The notes beneath the pieces were generated by a model. That model searched no databases. It was not told the DNA's origin and saw only the letters and a program-made list of their open reading frames with translations. From contig CAWFKW010000003.1 of NCBI GenBank assembly GCA_963816535.1, positions 992,001-1,056,000 of the forward strand: a stretch of DNA of 64,000 bases. Direction: 5' to 3'. The number at the start of each line of letters is the position of its first letter. The stretch's first letter is position 1. Positions 31,377 to 40,013 of this stretch are shown one piece after another. Source of the DNA: CAWFKW01 sp963816535 (GTDB lineage Bacteria; Bacteroidota; Ignavibacteria; Tepidaquicellales; OLB5). Made by a program: the position numbers and the translations under genes.

Positions 31377-34007
31377 TTACTTCACCAGAATCATTTTCTT
31401 TGTTGAGACAAAATCACCTGCCGTGATCCTGTAGAAATATATTCCGCTTGAAATTCCGGCGCCGTCAAACTTGAGCTCGTAACTCCCCGGGCTCATATTT
31501 TGACTTAACAGCAGCTCAACCTGTCTGCCGGTAATATCATATACTGCAATTCGCACAGGAACATTGCCGCCCTGCGGTACGTCAAATTTAATTTTGGTTT
31601 CCGGGTTAAACGGATTTGGATAATTCTGATACAGGTTAAACGATTTGGGAACATATGTTCCAATAGGCGTTATTGCAGTTGGATTCTGAACCAGCGAGCG
31701 TTCGTAAACGCCATGCCCGTGTGTAGTAGCCCTAATATGCCGGTTTGGATATACTATTGAGAGATCAAATACCAGCGCATAAGGCATTCCGCCGCTGTAA
31801 GAATACCATGTGGCGCCATTGTTAGTAGTGAAATAAACTCCAAGGTCGTTGCCTACATAAATATTCTGAGTATACATCGGGTCAATAACTATTGACTGGT
31901 GCGGAACATCCGGCAAGTTGCCTGTAATGTTCTGCCACGTGCCGCCGCCATTCGAGCTTCTGAATACGTGCGGATTGCCGAATCCCGAAAACGTTACATA
32001 CACATCCATTGAGTTATTCGGATTAACATGAATATCCGTCGGGTAAGCGTTTGGTAAACCGCTTCCAACATTTGTCCATGTTGTTCCGTTTGTTGTTTTC
32101 CATATTGTAGCATTCGCTCCGCCGTTTACCGGAATTGTACCGCAGTAAACAGTATCTGTAAAAGTAGAGGATCCATCCATTGAAAGAACCTTTGCGCCTG
32201 CAAAATTTCCATACGGCCCCTGCCACGATGAACCGCCGTTCGAAGAACGGTAAATGGAAAGATTGCCCGCATATATAATGCTTGAATTTGAGCGGCAGCA
32301 AATATACGGTCCGACAAAACAGCAGGTAGCTTCCGAATTTGCTCCGGGAGGCGCAATATCAGACCAGGAAACTCCGCCATTGCTCGAGCGGCTAATATCG
32401 CCATATGAATACTCCGTGTAGCAAACATTGGGCGTTGAATTATTAACAGCACACCAGAATCCATCACCCTGAAAAGTTTTATACCACGCTGTTGTTCCCT
32501 GGTAAAATGCTGAGCGGTTATCCTGTAAACCGCCTAAGCAATAATTTGTATCAGTAGGAGAATTTGCGAATCCATTATAGAATTGAGTTGTAACATAACC
32601 GCCGTTGCAAGAATAATACGTTGTTCCAAAATCATTTGACCTGTACAAGCCGCCGTCGGTAATTGAATAGAATTTATTCGGATCCCTCGGATTAACAGCA
32701 AAGAAGTGCTGGTCGGCATGTGAAAAATTACTGGAAGAACTTTCCGGCTGGCCCGGGGGTGTAGCGCCAGTGTTCCAGGCAGCCCAGTTTGACATGTCGG
32801 TCAATGCAGAGCCCCCGTTAGTTGACCTCCATACATCCAGATTACCTATTAGAAATGAATTGGGGTCTCCGGGTTTTACAACGAATGCATTATTATACCA
32901 ACCCTGATTTGTCATCAATGACGGATAATTAACCTTTTGCGTCCACGTAGAACCGCCATCTGTGCTTGCCCATAAACCAAGATAAGAAGTTCCCTGATTA
33001 GGATCATTGCCAATACTTGCAAACACAGTACCAGCCAGAGTTCCGGGATAAAGATCGAGTGTGGCTTTGCCTGACCAGCTTGCCGGCAGTCCGCCTGTGA
33101 GCTTAGTCCATGTCGAGCCGCTGTTAGATGTTTTATAAATTCCCACATTCGCATTCGGGACATTGATGCTAAGATCGCCGATCGAGATATAAACTGTCGC
33201 TGTATCAGCCGGATTTATTTTCAGATCCATTACCATCAGATAATTTAATACCTGCGTCCATGTGCCGCCGGCATTATTTGATTTATAAACTCCTTCGCTT
33301 GTTGCCGCGTAAAGCACATTGTGATTTTTCGGATTCATAACAACGCGCCACACGCCGCGCTCGTTGTTATACGACCAGTCCAGAGATTTTGTCCAGGTTG
33401 CGCCTGCATCGGTAGTTTTTAAAATGCCAATGCCATACATGCCTCTTGTCACGCGGATATCCAAACCGTTTTTGGAATACTGGTAGCCGTAATTTTCTCC
33501 GGTAGCCAGATACATTATGCTTGGATTAGCTGAATCTATTGCAATATAACTTGCCGCTAAACTGGGGTAGCCGGTTTCAACATACGACCATGCGCTTGCG
33601 CCTAATCCTCCGGTTGTTGATTTCCACAAGCCGCCTGAAGCTGAACCCATAAACAACATTGAAGTATCAGCCGGATTTATAGCTATGCAAAGACTTCTTC
33701 CTCCAATATTATTCGGGCCTATGGAAGTCCATTGCGTAGGCGAATCGCCGTTATCAAATTCTTTAACATATTTTTTGCTGTACTCATATGCTCTGTAAAA
33801 TTTATCTGACGGAATATCTTTATTCGGGAATGCTCTCATTTCATTCTCGAACTGGAAATAATCTGCGGCTCCGCCGGATTCTCTTCCTTCGTTAATATCT
33901 TTATTATCCGAAAGGTCTGATACTGAAGTTTTATTATGTTGCGTAAAAAGAAATGATACAAGTAATACTGCAACAAAAAGCGAGAATAATTTGAAAATCT
34001 TCTTCAT
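31377..34007 (-). CDS. Secreted multi-bladed beta-propeller (BNR/VPS10-like) protein with type IX sorting domain
   Basis: An 876-residue protein. It has a signal peptide (MKKIFKLFSLFVAVLLVSFL) and about eleven or more repeats of the type GIYKTSNSGSTWTKLTGGLP, GLWASTDGGSTWTQKV and HVFRSSNGGGTWQNITGNLP: Asp-box/BNR repeats that build sialidase- or sortilin-type propellers. The last 90 residues begin FNLYQNYPNPFNPETKIKF and end FVSTKKMILVK, a type IX secretion type A sorting domain. Export and surface attachment or release are inferred from that tail. Glycosidase activity cannot be inferred from Asp-boxes alone. It stands alone between a terminator upstream and a palindrome stack downstream. Confidence 0.88.
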   Translation of the reverse strand: MKKIFKLFSLFVAVLLVSFLFTQHNKTSVSDLSDNKDINEGRESGGAADYFQFENEMRAFPNKDIPSDKFYRAYEYSKKYVKEFDNGDSPTQWTSIGPNNIGGRSLCIAINPADTSMLFMGSASGGLWKSTTGGLGASAWSYVETGYPSLAASYIAIDSANPSIMYLATGENYGYQYSKNGLDIRVTRGMYGIGILKTTDAGATWTKSLDWSYNNERGVWRVVMNPKNHNVLYAATSEGVYKSNNAGGTWTQVLNYLMVMDLKINPADTATVYISIGDLSINVPNANVGIYKTSNSGSTWTKLTGGLPASWSGKATLDLYPGTLAGTVFASIGNDPNQGTSYLGLWASTDGGSTWTQKVNYPSLMTNQGWYNNAFVVKPGDPNSFLIGNLDVWRSTNGGSALTDMSNWAAWNTGATPPGQPESSSSNFSHADQHFFAVNPRDPNKFYSITDGGLYRSNDFGTTYYSCNGGYVTTQFYNGFANSPTDTNYCLGGLQDNRSAFYQGTTAWYKTFQGDGFWCAVNNSTPNVCYTEYSYGDISRSSNGGVSWSDIAPPGANSEATCCFVGPYICCRSNSSIIYAGNLSIYRSSNGGSSWQGPYGNFAGAKVLSMDGSSTFTDTVYCGTIPVNGGANATIWKTTNGTTWTNVGSGLPNAYPTDIHVNPNNSMDVYVTFSGFGNPHVFRSSNGGGTWQNITGNLPDVPHQSIVIDPMYTQNIYVGNDLGVYFTTNNGATWYSYSGGMPYALVFDLSIVYPNRHIRATTHGHGVYERSLVQNPTAITPIGTYVPKSFNLYQNYPNPFNPETKIKFDVPQGGNVPVRIAVYDITGRQVELLLSQNMSPGSYELKFDGAGISSGIYFYRITAGDFVSTKKMILVK

Positions 34008-34107
34008 TTTAGTAATTGTTAATTAGAATTTGGATATATTAATCTATAATGTTTCTTTATTCAATGAGAATTTGCAGTTGGAAGGCTAACCAAACAGGTT
34101 AGACATC

Positions 34108-34142
34108 AAAAAGGCTATTCTTAAACAGAATAGCCTTTTTTT
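34108..34142. terminator. Strong bidirectional hairpin terminator
   Basis: AAAAAGGCTATTC (34108-34120), loop TTAAACA, GAATAGCCTTTTT (34128-34140) plus two more T. The A-tract and T-tract make it functional on both strands. It terminates the minus-strand fusion flavoprotein gene that ends at 34184 and insulates the propeller gene starting at 34007. Confidence 0.85.
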
Positions 34143-34183
34143 GAACCGGTTGAACGCCTGATAGCTGCTATCTTAAAGCCTAT

Positions 34184-37100
34184 CTATGCCATTTCTTTTT
34201 CATTCATAAACACGTAATCAAGCCAGAACTTGGTTATCTTTTCAAGCACGCTGTTATTCTTAAGACGCGTAGCAAGGTTATTAAAATCAACGTTGTCCAT
34301 CTGCTGGTCCTGGTTGAAACAGGTAAACACAAATTTCTCTTCGCCTGTTTCAGGGTCAACGTGGCGCTGCAGACACTGCGCGCATACTTCTTTCATCATA
34401 CATTGCATGGGCGAGTTTATACTTGCCAGCGCGGTATGGGAAGGATTTATGTAGTCTTTCAAAGTTGTAAACCTCGCAATCTTCAAAGCGTTCATCATCC
34501 TGTCGCTGCCGATAGCGATTATCCTGTTAATATGCTTCAGGTCAAACATCGGTTTGCCGGTCACTTTATTAGGCTCCAGCTCGCCTTTTGAATAAGCGAT
34601 TATCGCCTGTACAATGTTTGCCGTTACAGCTCTATCCTGCGGACGGCGCGGTTTAATGGTATCCCCGAAATCGTTTGACCATATAACCTGGTCGGTTGCT
34701 TCTTCCACCTCATCCTGCTTGAAAAGGTCGGATGAATTTCTGTACCCCGCAAAATATACAACCCTGTTACCGTTATTCTTTAGAGCTTTTGCTACCGAGA
34801 ACAACACAGCATTGCCCAGTCCGCCTCCGGCGAGCAAAACCAATTCGCCATGCGGGATTTCGGTCGGCGAACCCGTAGGACCCATAACAACCACGCGCTC
34901 TCCTTTTTTCAGGGAGCGGCAAAGCCGCGAGCTTCCCCACATTTCGAGAATGATCATGCTTAGCAGTCCTTTTTCAACATCGACCCATGCCCCGGTGAGG
35001 GCAAGCCCTTCCATCATTAGCGTCGTATCTGACGTCTTTTCGCTGAACACTTCGTAATTCTGAAGCCTGTAAAACTGTCCCGGCTTGAATTTTCTTGATT
35101 GCAGAGGGGCTTTTACAACCACCTCTATAATAGTCGGCGTAAGCACCCTGACTTCTTCTATCTCCGCAATAATTTCATCATCAAGATTCTTAAGGAATTT
35201 TTTATACTGTTCCTCTCGTTCGGGAACGAACTTTCCGTCAATTTCATTTTCAAATATTTTTACAACTTCTTTGTACCCGTCTTTTGCCGATGCCATGGCT
35301 TTCACAACGTTGCCGGCGTATTTAGGATGGTTATCGCCGTAAACTGTAATGAACTTTCCGTCTTCATGGTAAGATGTGAAAAATCCGACTTCGTTCTTCT
35401 CAGTTTTTACAAATTCGCCCTTATCGTTTATCTTGTAATTCTGAAAGAACTGCTTCCTTTCGTCGAGCTCAAACGTTCCCGGATGTTCCTTCTCGTAAAT
35501 AACGTTTGGCGAAGTTCCGGCGGCGACAATAACCGTCTTGGCCGGGAGCGTGATCCTTCCGCCCGAATCTATCCACTCGCCTTCTGTTGTCTTTTCCTGC
35601 TTCGAAAATATCATCTCTTTCACGCCGCCGTGTTCATCAGCTATAGCTTCCTCGGGATTAAGTTTTTCCCAGTAGTATATGCCTTCTTCAAGCGACTTGA
35701 TAATTTCTTCGTGGTTAAGCCTGTATGCCGGCGATTCTGAGATCGATTTCCTGTATGCCAGCGTTACGCCGCCCCATTTTCTTACAAGGGGAACGAAATT
35801 CGGTTTCTCCATCGCATCAAGCGCGCGCTTCCGCTCTGCCCTTACTTCTCTGCCATGCTCCAGGAATCTTTTCACTATAGCTTTCTCATCGTCGTCATAC
35901 ATAGCCATTACCTTATCCTGCCCGAACTTGTGAATTGAAATTTCATACCTGTGCAGGAATTTCTCGACCTGTATGGGGTAATACGCAAACGCTTCGGTTG
36001 TCGTGTCTATGGCTGTAAGCCCGCCGCCAATCACAATTGCCGGAAGCTGCAGCATCAGGTTTGCAAGAGAATCTCTCTTTGCCGCTCCGGTCAGCTGAAG
36101 CGCCATTAAGAAGTCAGACGCTTTCCTGATTCCCCTGATAAGGTTGTTTTTCATTTTCACTATAGTGGGCCTGCCTGCGCCGGTTGCGATCGCTATATGG
36201 TCGAAACCAAGCTTCCAAACATCGTCAATTTCAACGGTGCCGCCAAACCTCACTCCGTCATATAAACTGAAATATTTTCTTCTTGCCAGCGTCATGTAAA
36301 CTACTTTCAGGAAGTTTTTATCCCAGCGGACAGTAATACCGTACTCCGATACTCCGCCGAATCCAAGGAAAGTCCTTTCGTCAAGCTCGTCTTTTATGGA
36401 TTCAAAATATTTCACGGGTTTGGGATAGGTATAGTTTCCGTTTTTATCTCTGCCCCCGGTTAAATCGGCGTGCACCGGTTCAATTTTCAAACCGTCAACG
36501 CCGGCAACTGAAAAACCTTCATTCAGAAGGTAATTGGCCAACGTGTATCCGGCCGGCCCCATGCCAACAACCATGATCTTTTTGCCGTTATATGGAGCCT
36601 GGTAGGGCCTCTTTACGTTCAGGGGGTTCCACCTGGTTAGGAGAGAATAAATCTCAAAACCATAGGTTAGGTCCATAACGTCGGTCAGAACCTTTGTTTC
36701 TATCTGCGGAATATTTACAGGCTCCTGCTTCTGGTAAATACATGCTTTCATACAGTCATTGCAGATACGGTGGCCGGTTCCCGGGCACATCGGGTTATCT
36801 ATCATGACCATTGCCAGGGCCGCAACCGACCTGCCCTCATATTTCAGGTAGTGCATCTCCGAGATCTTTTCATCAAGCGGGCAGCCTTTAAGCGTTATGC
36901 CTAACGGGTTTCGTTTATATGAACCGTCTTTTTCTTTATATCCTTTTGTACATGAGTCTTTGTTTCTTTCATGGCAGAACACACAGTATTCAACCTCGCC
37001 CATAACCTGCCGGCTGTTATACCTTGCGTCGGTCAGCTTAAAGCCGTCCCTTCTTCTCAGCGATTCATCTTTTCCCCACATTCTCTCGGGAATTTTGGGG

Positions 37101-37966
37101 TCGACAACTTTGTTATGAACCAGGTCATTGTAATCCGTATCAAGCGGGAGCTTATACATAACCCATTCGCGGATCTTATGTTTTTCACTTTCGCTGTAAT
37201 ATCTAGTAAAGCACCATTTTTGCAGCAATTCAACAACTTCTTTTATAGTCTCGTAAGTATATTTATCTTCATCCGAAACGGCTGAATTTTTATACTCTTT
37301 TAACTGGAGCTCTCCTAATATTTTCTTTCCGTTCGGGTCAGATTTAAGCTTATTGTATGCTCCTTCCGCGCCTTTTCTGATCTCATCCGGAAGAACAAAA
37401 TTCGGCGGCATGACCTCAATGTAGTTCTTATAGTTATGCTCATATTCCATGAACTCGTGTATCATGTTCGAAGTTGAATTCTCTTCATCGCCCTTCCAGT
37501 CATAATCTGAAAAGAGCAGGTTCTTGATTATATCAACTTCTTTGTTCAGCGAGCTGTAATAAACCGGCGGAAGATCCGCTGTTTTGAATTTCTTGAAAAC
37601 CCTTCTCTGAATGAAATCGCTTTTGACTTTCAGTATCGCCCGGTCATTCTCAACTTTCTTTTTTAACAGGTCGATTTCATCCTCAAGGCCGAAGAAATCA
37701 GTTAAGAAACTTTCAAGATACCTTGCCGATTCGATAAGAATCTTTGACGTTTCTATTTCACCGTACCCTTCGCCGAGGCTTTCGCGGTATTTTGCGAATC
37801 TCTCATATACCGCAGGGTCCGTCTTCCCGAAATAATCGTAAAAAATTTCAGCAAGCTCTTTTAGTTTGGGGGATTCAAACAGGTCCTCGAAACTAAAGCC
37901 ATATTTCAAATTCAATTCGTCTTTCATAATTCCGGCTTTTGCCGGGGCGGGTTTTGTAACTGTCAT
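34184..37966 (-). CDS. NfnB-NfnA-like fusion flavoprotein (GltD-type plus PyrK-type reductase)
   Basis: A 1260-residue protein. Residues 1-320 are a helical extension without a recognised domain. A cysteine field follows (C328, C331, C339, C362, C394, C402, C405, C409) suited to two 4Fe-4S clusters, then a GltD-like FAD/NAD(P) module with VVGMGPAGYTLA at 466 and VIGGGLTAIDT at 645. From about 935 comes a ferredoxin-reductase FAD domain (FKPGQFYRLQ), an NAD loop LAGGGLGNA at 1045 and a PyrK-type 2Fe-2S motif (C1189, C1195, C1198, C1216). This is the content of NfnB and NfnA in one chain. Residues 6-13 (PAPAKAGI) are encoded by a CCGGCAAAAGCCGG palindrome, so ATG 37927 (MKDELNLKYGF) may be the true start. 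Confidence 0.8.
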   Translation of the reverse strand: MTVTKPAPAKAGIMKDELNLKYGFSFEDLFESPKLKELAEIFYDYFGKTDPAVYERFAKYRESLGEGYGEIETSKILIESARYLESFLTDFFGLEDEIDLLKKKVENDRAILKVKSDFIQRRVFKKFKTADLPPVYYSSLNKEVDIIKNLLFSDYDWKGDEENSTSNMIHEFMEYEHNYKNYIEVMPPNFVLPDEIRKGAEGAYNKLKSDPNGKKILGELQLKEYKNSAVSDEDKYTYETIKEVVELLQKWCFTRYYSESEKHKIREWVMYKLPLDTDYNDLVHNKVVDPKIPERMWGKDESLRRRDGFKLTDARYNSRQVMGEVEYCVFCHERNKDSCTKGYKEKDGSYKRNPLGITLKGCPLDEKISEMHYLKYEGRSVAALAMVMIDNPMCPGTGHRICNDCMKACIYQKQEPVNIPQIETKVLTDVMDLTYGFEIYSLLTRWNPLNVKRPYQAPYNGKKIMVVGMGPAGYTLANYLLNEGFSVAGVDGLKIEPVHADLTGGRDKNGNYTYPKPVKYFESIKDELDERTFLGFGGVSEYGITVRWDKNFLKVVYMTLARRKYFSLYDGVRFGGTVEIDDVWKLGFDHIAIATGAGRPTIVKMKNNLIRGIRKASDFLMALQLTGAAKRDSLANLMLQLPAIVIGGGLTAIDTTTEAFAYYPIQVEKFLHRYEISIHKFGQDKVMAMYDDDEKAIVKRFLEHGREVRAERKRALDAMEKPNFVPLVRKWGGVTLAYRKSISESPAYRLNHEEIIKSLEEGIYYWEKLNPEEAIADEHGGVKEMIFSKQEKTTEGEWIDSGGRITLPAKTVIVAAGTSPNVIYEKEHPGTFELDERKQFFQNYKINDKGEFVKTEKNEVGFFTSYHEDGKFITVYGDNHPKYAGNVVKAMASAKDGYKEVVKIFENEIDGKFVPEREEQYKKFLKNLDDEIIAEIEEVRVLTPTIIEVVVKAPLQSRKFKPGQFYRLQNYEVFSEKTSDTTLMMEGLALTGAWVDVEKGLLSMIILEMWGSSRLCRSLKKGERVVVMGPTGSPTEIPHGELVLLAGGGLGNAVLFSVAKALKNNGNRVVYFAGYRNSSDLFKQDEVEEATDQVIWSNDFGDTIKPRRPQDRAVTANIVQAIIAYSKGELEPNKVTGKPMFDLKHINRIIAIGSDRMMNALKIARFTTLKDYINPSHTALASINSPMQCMMKEVCAQCLQRHVDPETGEEKFVFTCFNQDQQMDNVDFNNLATRLKNNSVLEKITKFWLDYVFMNEKEMA

Positions 37967-37974
37967 AGCAAAAA

Positions 37975-38325
37975 TTACTCCTCAGATAGATTATTATTGT
38001 CGCTGGTAACCACGGAACAAATTTCCTTAAGGTACTCCCAGGTATATATACCTGTATTGTGCCCATCTTTCCAGAAAAGCTGGATAGCATAATTTCCAAC
38101 CGTCTGAACGTTTTCAAGAATGAACCCCTCGGTCGTTTCGGGCAGATTGTTTACCGGCGCGTATTCATGCAGTAAAACCTTTTCGCCTTTGCATGCAGCG
38201 CAAGGGCAATTTTTCCGCAGCCAAGCGGATGATACTTTCGCTTCGAAACCATCGTTAAATTTTAAATGGTAGGCAGCGTACCCATCGGGGCAAACATCAT
38301 ACTTTTTAAACTGGACAAGATACAT
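37975..38325 (-). CDS. DUF971 domain protein
   Basis: A 116-residue protein. The DUF971 pattern is clear: YHLKFNDGFEAKVSSAWLRKNCPCAACKGE with a CPCAAC cysteine cluster, VGNYAIQLFWKDGHNTGIYTWEYLKE at the C-terminus (key words W-DGHNTGIYTWEYL). The domain is also the N-terminal part of gamma-butyrobetaine hydroxylase and occurs alone beside Fe-S proteins. Cys and His residues could bind metal. It ends 8 bases before the fusion flavoprotein, so the two are co-transcribed. A role in iron-sulfur handling for that protein is inferred only. Confidence 0.88.
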   Translation of the reverse strand: MYLVQFKKYDVCPDGYAAYHLKFNDGFEAKVSSAWLRKNCPCAACKGEKVLLHEYAPVNNLPETTEGFILENVQTVGNYAIQLFWKDGHNTGIYTWEYLKEICSVVTSDNNNLSEE

Positions 38326-38569
38326 ATTTAAATGGGGTTAAATGCCCCTCGTAATTCAATCCAAAAGTGATTTTAAAATTAATGAAATAATTGAGAAATA
38401 TCACTACAAAAATTATTGCTAACAAACCTTAGTTTGGAAAGCGCTATCCGGAATCAACTATTGTAATTTCAAATAAAATAATGGTTTATGAAACTATGTG
38501 TTTTGAGAGTTTTCCAGTTTGTATTTTCTCTTCCAATCCGAATTCTCAAATCTGAAATCTCAAATCCGC

Positions 38570-39529
38570 TTAGCTCATCTCCAGCATGCGTTGAATAGGT
38601 ATCAGCGCTTGTTTGCGGGTATCCTCATCCAAAACAAGTTCCGGTCTTCCGTCAAGCATGCAAAGATAAAGCTTCTCCATTGTGTTGAGTTTCATGTACG
38701 GGCATTCATTGCACGCGCAATTAGCGTCCGGAGGCGCGGGAATGAACTTCTTTCCCGGGGATCTTTTCTTCATCTGGTGGATTATGCCTTCTTCAGTGGC
38801 GACTATAAATTCATTTGAATCAGATTCGGCGGTAAATTTAAGCAGCGCGCTTGTGGAACCGACAAAATCGGCTTTGCTGAGTATTACTTCCTCGCATTCC
38901 GGGTGGGCTATCAGCAAAGCGTTGGGATACTGTATCTTTAGCTTAATGATCTTCCGGTCGCTGAATGTTTCATGTACAATGCAGCTTCCGTCCCAAAGCA
39001 ACATATCCCTTCCGGTTTTTTTAATTATATATTTACCAAGATTTTTATCAGGCGCAAAAATTATTTTCTGTTCCCTGGGGATTTGTTCGACTATTTTCAT
39101 TGCGTTGGATGAAGTGCATATGATATCGCTAAGCGCTTTTACCGCCGCCGAGCAATTAATGTAACTGATAACAATATGGTCAGGGTGCATTTCGCGGAAT
39201 TGTTTGAACAGCGGCGCAGGGCATCCTTCCGCTAATGAGCATCCTGCATTCAAATCCGGGACAAGCACTTTTTTTGCTGGATTAAGTATCTTCGCAGTCT
39301 CCGCCATAAAATGCACGCCTGCAAACACTATTACATCTGCATCGGTAGATGCCGCTTTGCGGGAAAGTTCAAGAGAGTCGCCAATGAAATCAGCCAAATC
39401 CTGAATTTCAGATTCCTGGTAATAATGCGCAAGTATCACCGCGTTTAGTTTTTTCTTTAAAGCAAGGATCTCTTCTTCAAGATTTAAAGATAAATTAATA
39501 TTGTTATCAGTAAATGTTTGAGTTTGCAA
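38570..39529 (-). CDS. nadA: Quinolinate synthase NadA
   Basis: A 319-residue NadA. AVILAHYYQESEIQDLADF is the first substrate motif, and VIVFAGVHFMAETAKIL, VPDLNAGCSLA with a cluster Cys (C97), GSCIVHETFS (C183) and CACNECPYMKLNT (C276 region) give the three 4Fe-4S ligands. It condenses iminoaspartate with dihydroxyacetone phosphate for NAD synthesis. The start is a TTG at 39529, immediately after the TAA of the RelE-type toxin, with AAGG 8 bases upstream inside the toxin's last codons. No nadB or nadC is in the window. Translation is likely coupled to the toxin gene. Confidence 0.94.
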   Translation of the reverse strand: MQTQTFTDNNINLSLNLEEEILALKKKLNAVILAHYYQESEIQDLADFIGDSLELSRKAASTDADVIVFAGVHFMAETAKILNPAKKVLVPDLNAGCSLAEGCPAPLFKQFREMHPDHIVISYINCSAAVKALSDIICTSSNAMKIVEQIPREQKIIFAPDKNLGKYIIKKTGRDMLLWDGSCIVHETFSDRKIIKLKIQYPNALLIAHPECEEVILSKADFVGSTSALLKFTAESDSNEFIVATEEGIIHQMKKRSPGKKFIPAPPDANCACNECPYMKLNTMEKLYLCMLDGRPELVLDEDTRKQALIPIQRMLEMS

Positions 39530-39790
39530 TTATTTTACCTTATAAATATATTTTCTGTGACCAATTTGAAGAATTAATACAGTCTTGTCCTTATCGTCAA
39601 TTTCATAAATAACTCTATAATTTCCGATTCTTAACCTCCATCCTTCCCTGCCTGTCAGTTTTAGACAGTTAGCGTGCCTGGGGTTTTCTGATAAATCGAT
39701 AATCGATTTTTTGATTTTTTCATATTCTTTCTGCGGTACAAGCGATAGTTCCTTTTGAGCTTTCTTCAGGATTAAAACAGCATAATTCAT
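39530..39790 (-). CDS. RelE/ParE-family toxin
   Basis: An 86-residue protein with the RelE fold pattern: AVLILKKAQKELSLVPQKEY helix, then LSENPRHANCLKLTGREGWRLRIGNYRVIYEIDDKD and VLILQIGHRKYIYK. The WRLRIGNYRVIYEI and GHRKYIY segments carry the basic and Tyr residues used for ribosome-dependent mRNA cleavage in RelE/YoeB-like toxins. It overlaps its antitoxin by four bases (ATGA-type). Its stop touches the nadA start, an unusual placement that puts the pair inside a biosynthetic transcript. Confidence 0.88.
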   Translation of the reverse strand: MNYAVLILKKAQKELSLVPQKEYEKIKKSIIDLSENPRHANCLKLTGREGWRLRIGNYRVIYEIDDKDKTVLILQIGHRKYIYKVK

Positions 39791-39990
39791 TTTCTTTTAG
39801 ATTCAATTTCTTTAATTGCCTTGACGAATGAGATTTTTTTATCAGTTGATTTCTTTGCCTCGTCAAACGATCTGATACAATCTAATTCTTCTAATTCTTC
39901 AATTATTTTTTCGTAATCATTTATATCAAGAACTACCTCAACAGGTTTCCCTTTTTTATTTACTATAAATTTTTCTTTTGTTAATTGCAT
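39787..39990 (-). CDS. Phd/YefM-type antitoxin
   Basis: A 67-residue protein: FIVNKKGKPVEVVLDINDYE is the hallmark Phd/YefM or RelB-like N-terminal region (strand, helix, DYE), followed by a charged helix (KIIEELEELDCIRSFDEAKK) that would wrap the toxin. The usual longer DNA-binding N-terminus is shortened. It overlaps the toxin by four bases, the normal antitoxin-first order. It lies 23 bases after the MoeB-rhodanese stop. Confidence 0.82.
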   Translation of the reverse strand: MQLTKEKFIVNKKGKPVEVVLDINDYEKIIEELEELDCIRSFDEAKKSTDKKISFVKAIKEIESKRK

Positions 39991-40013
39991 AATATTAATT
40001 TAGTTTAAGTTTT

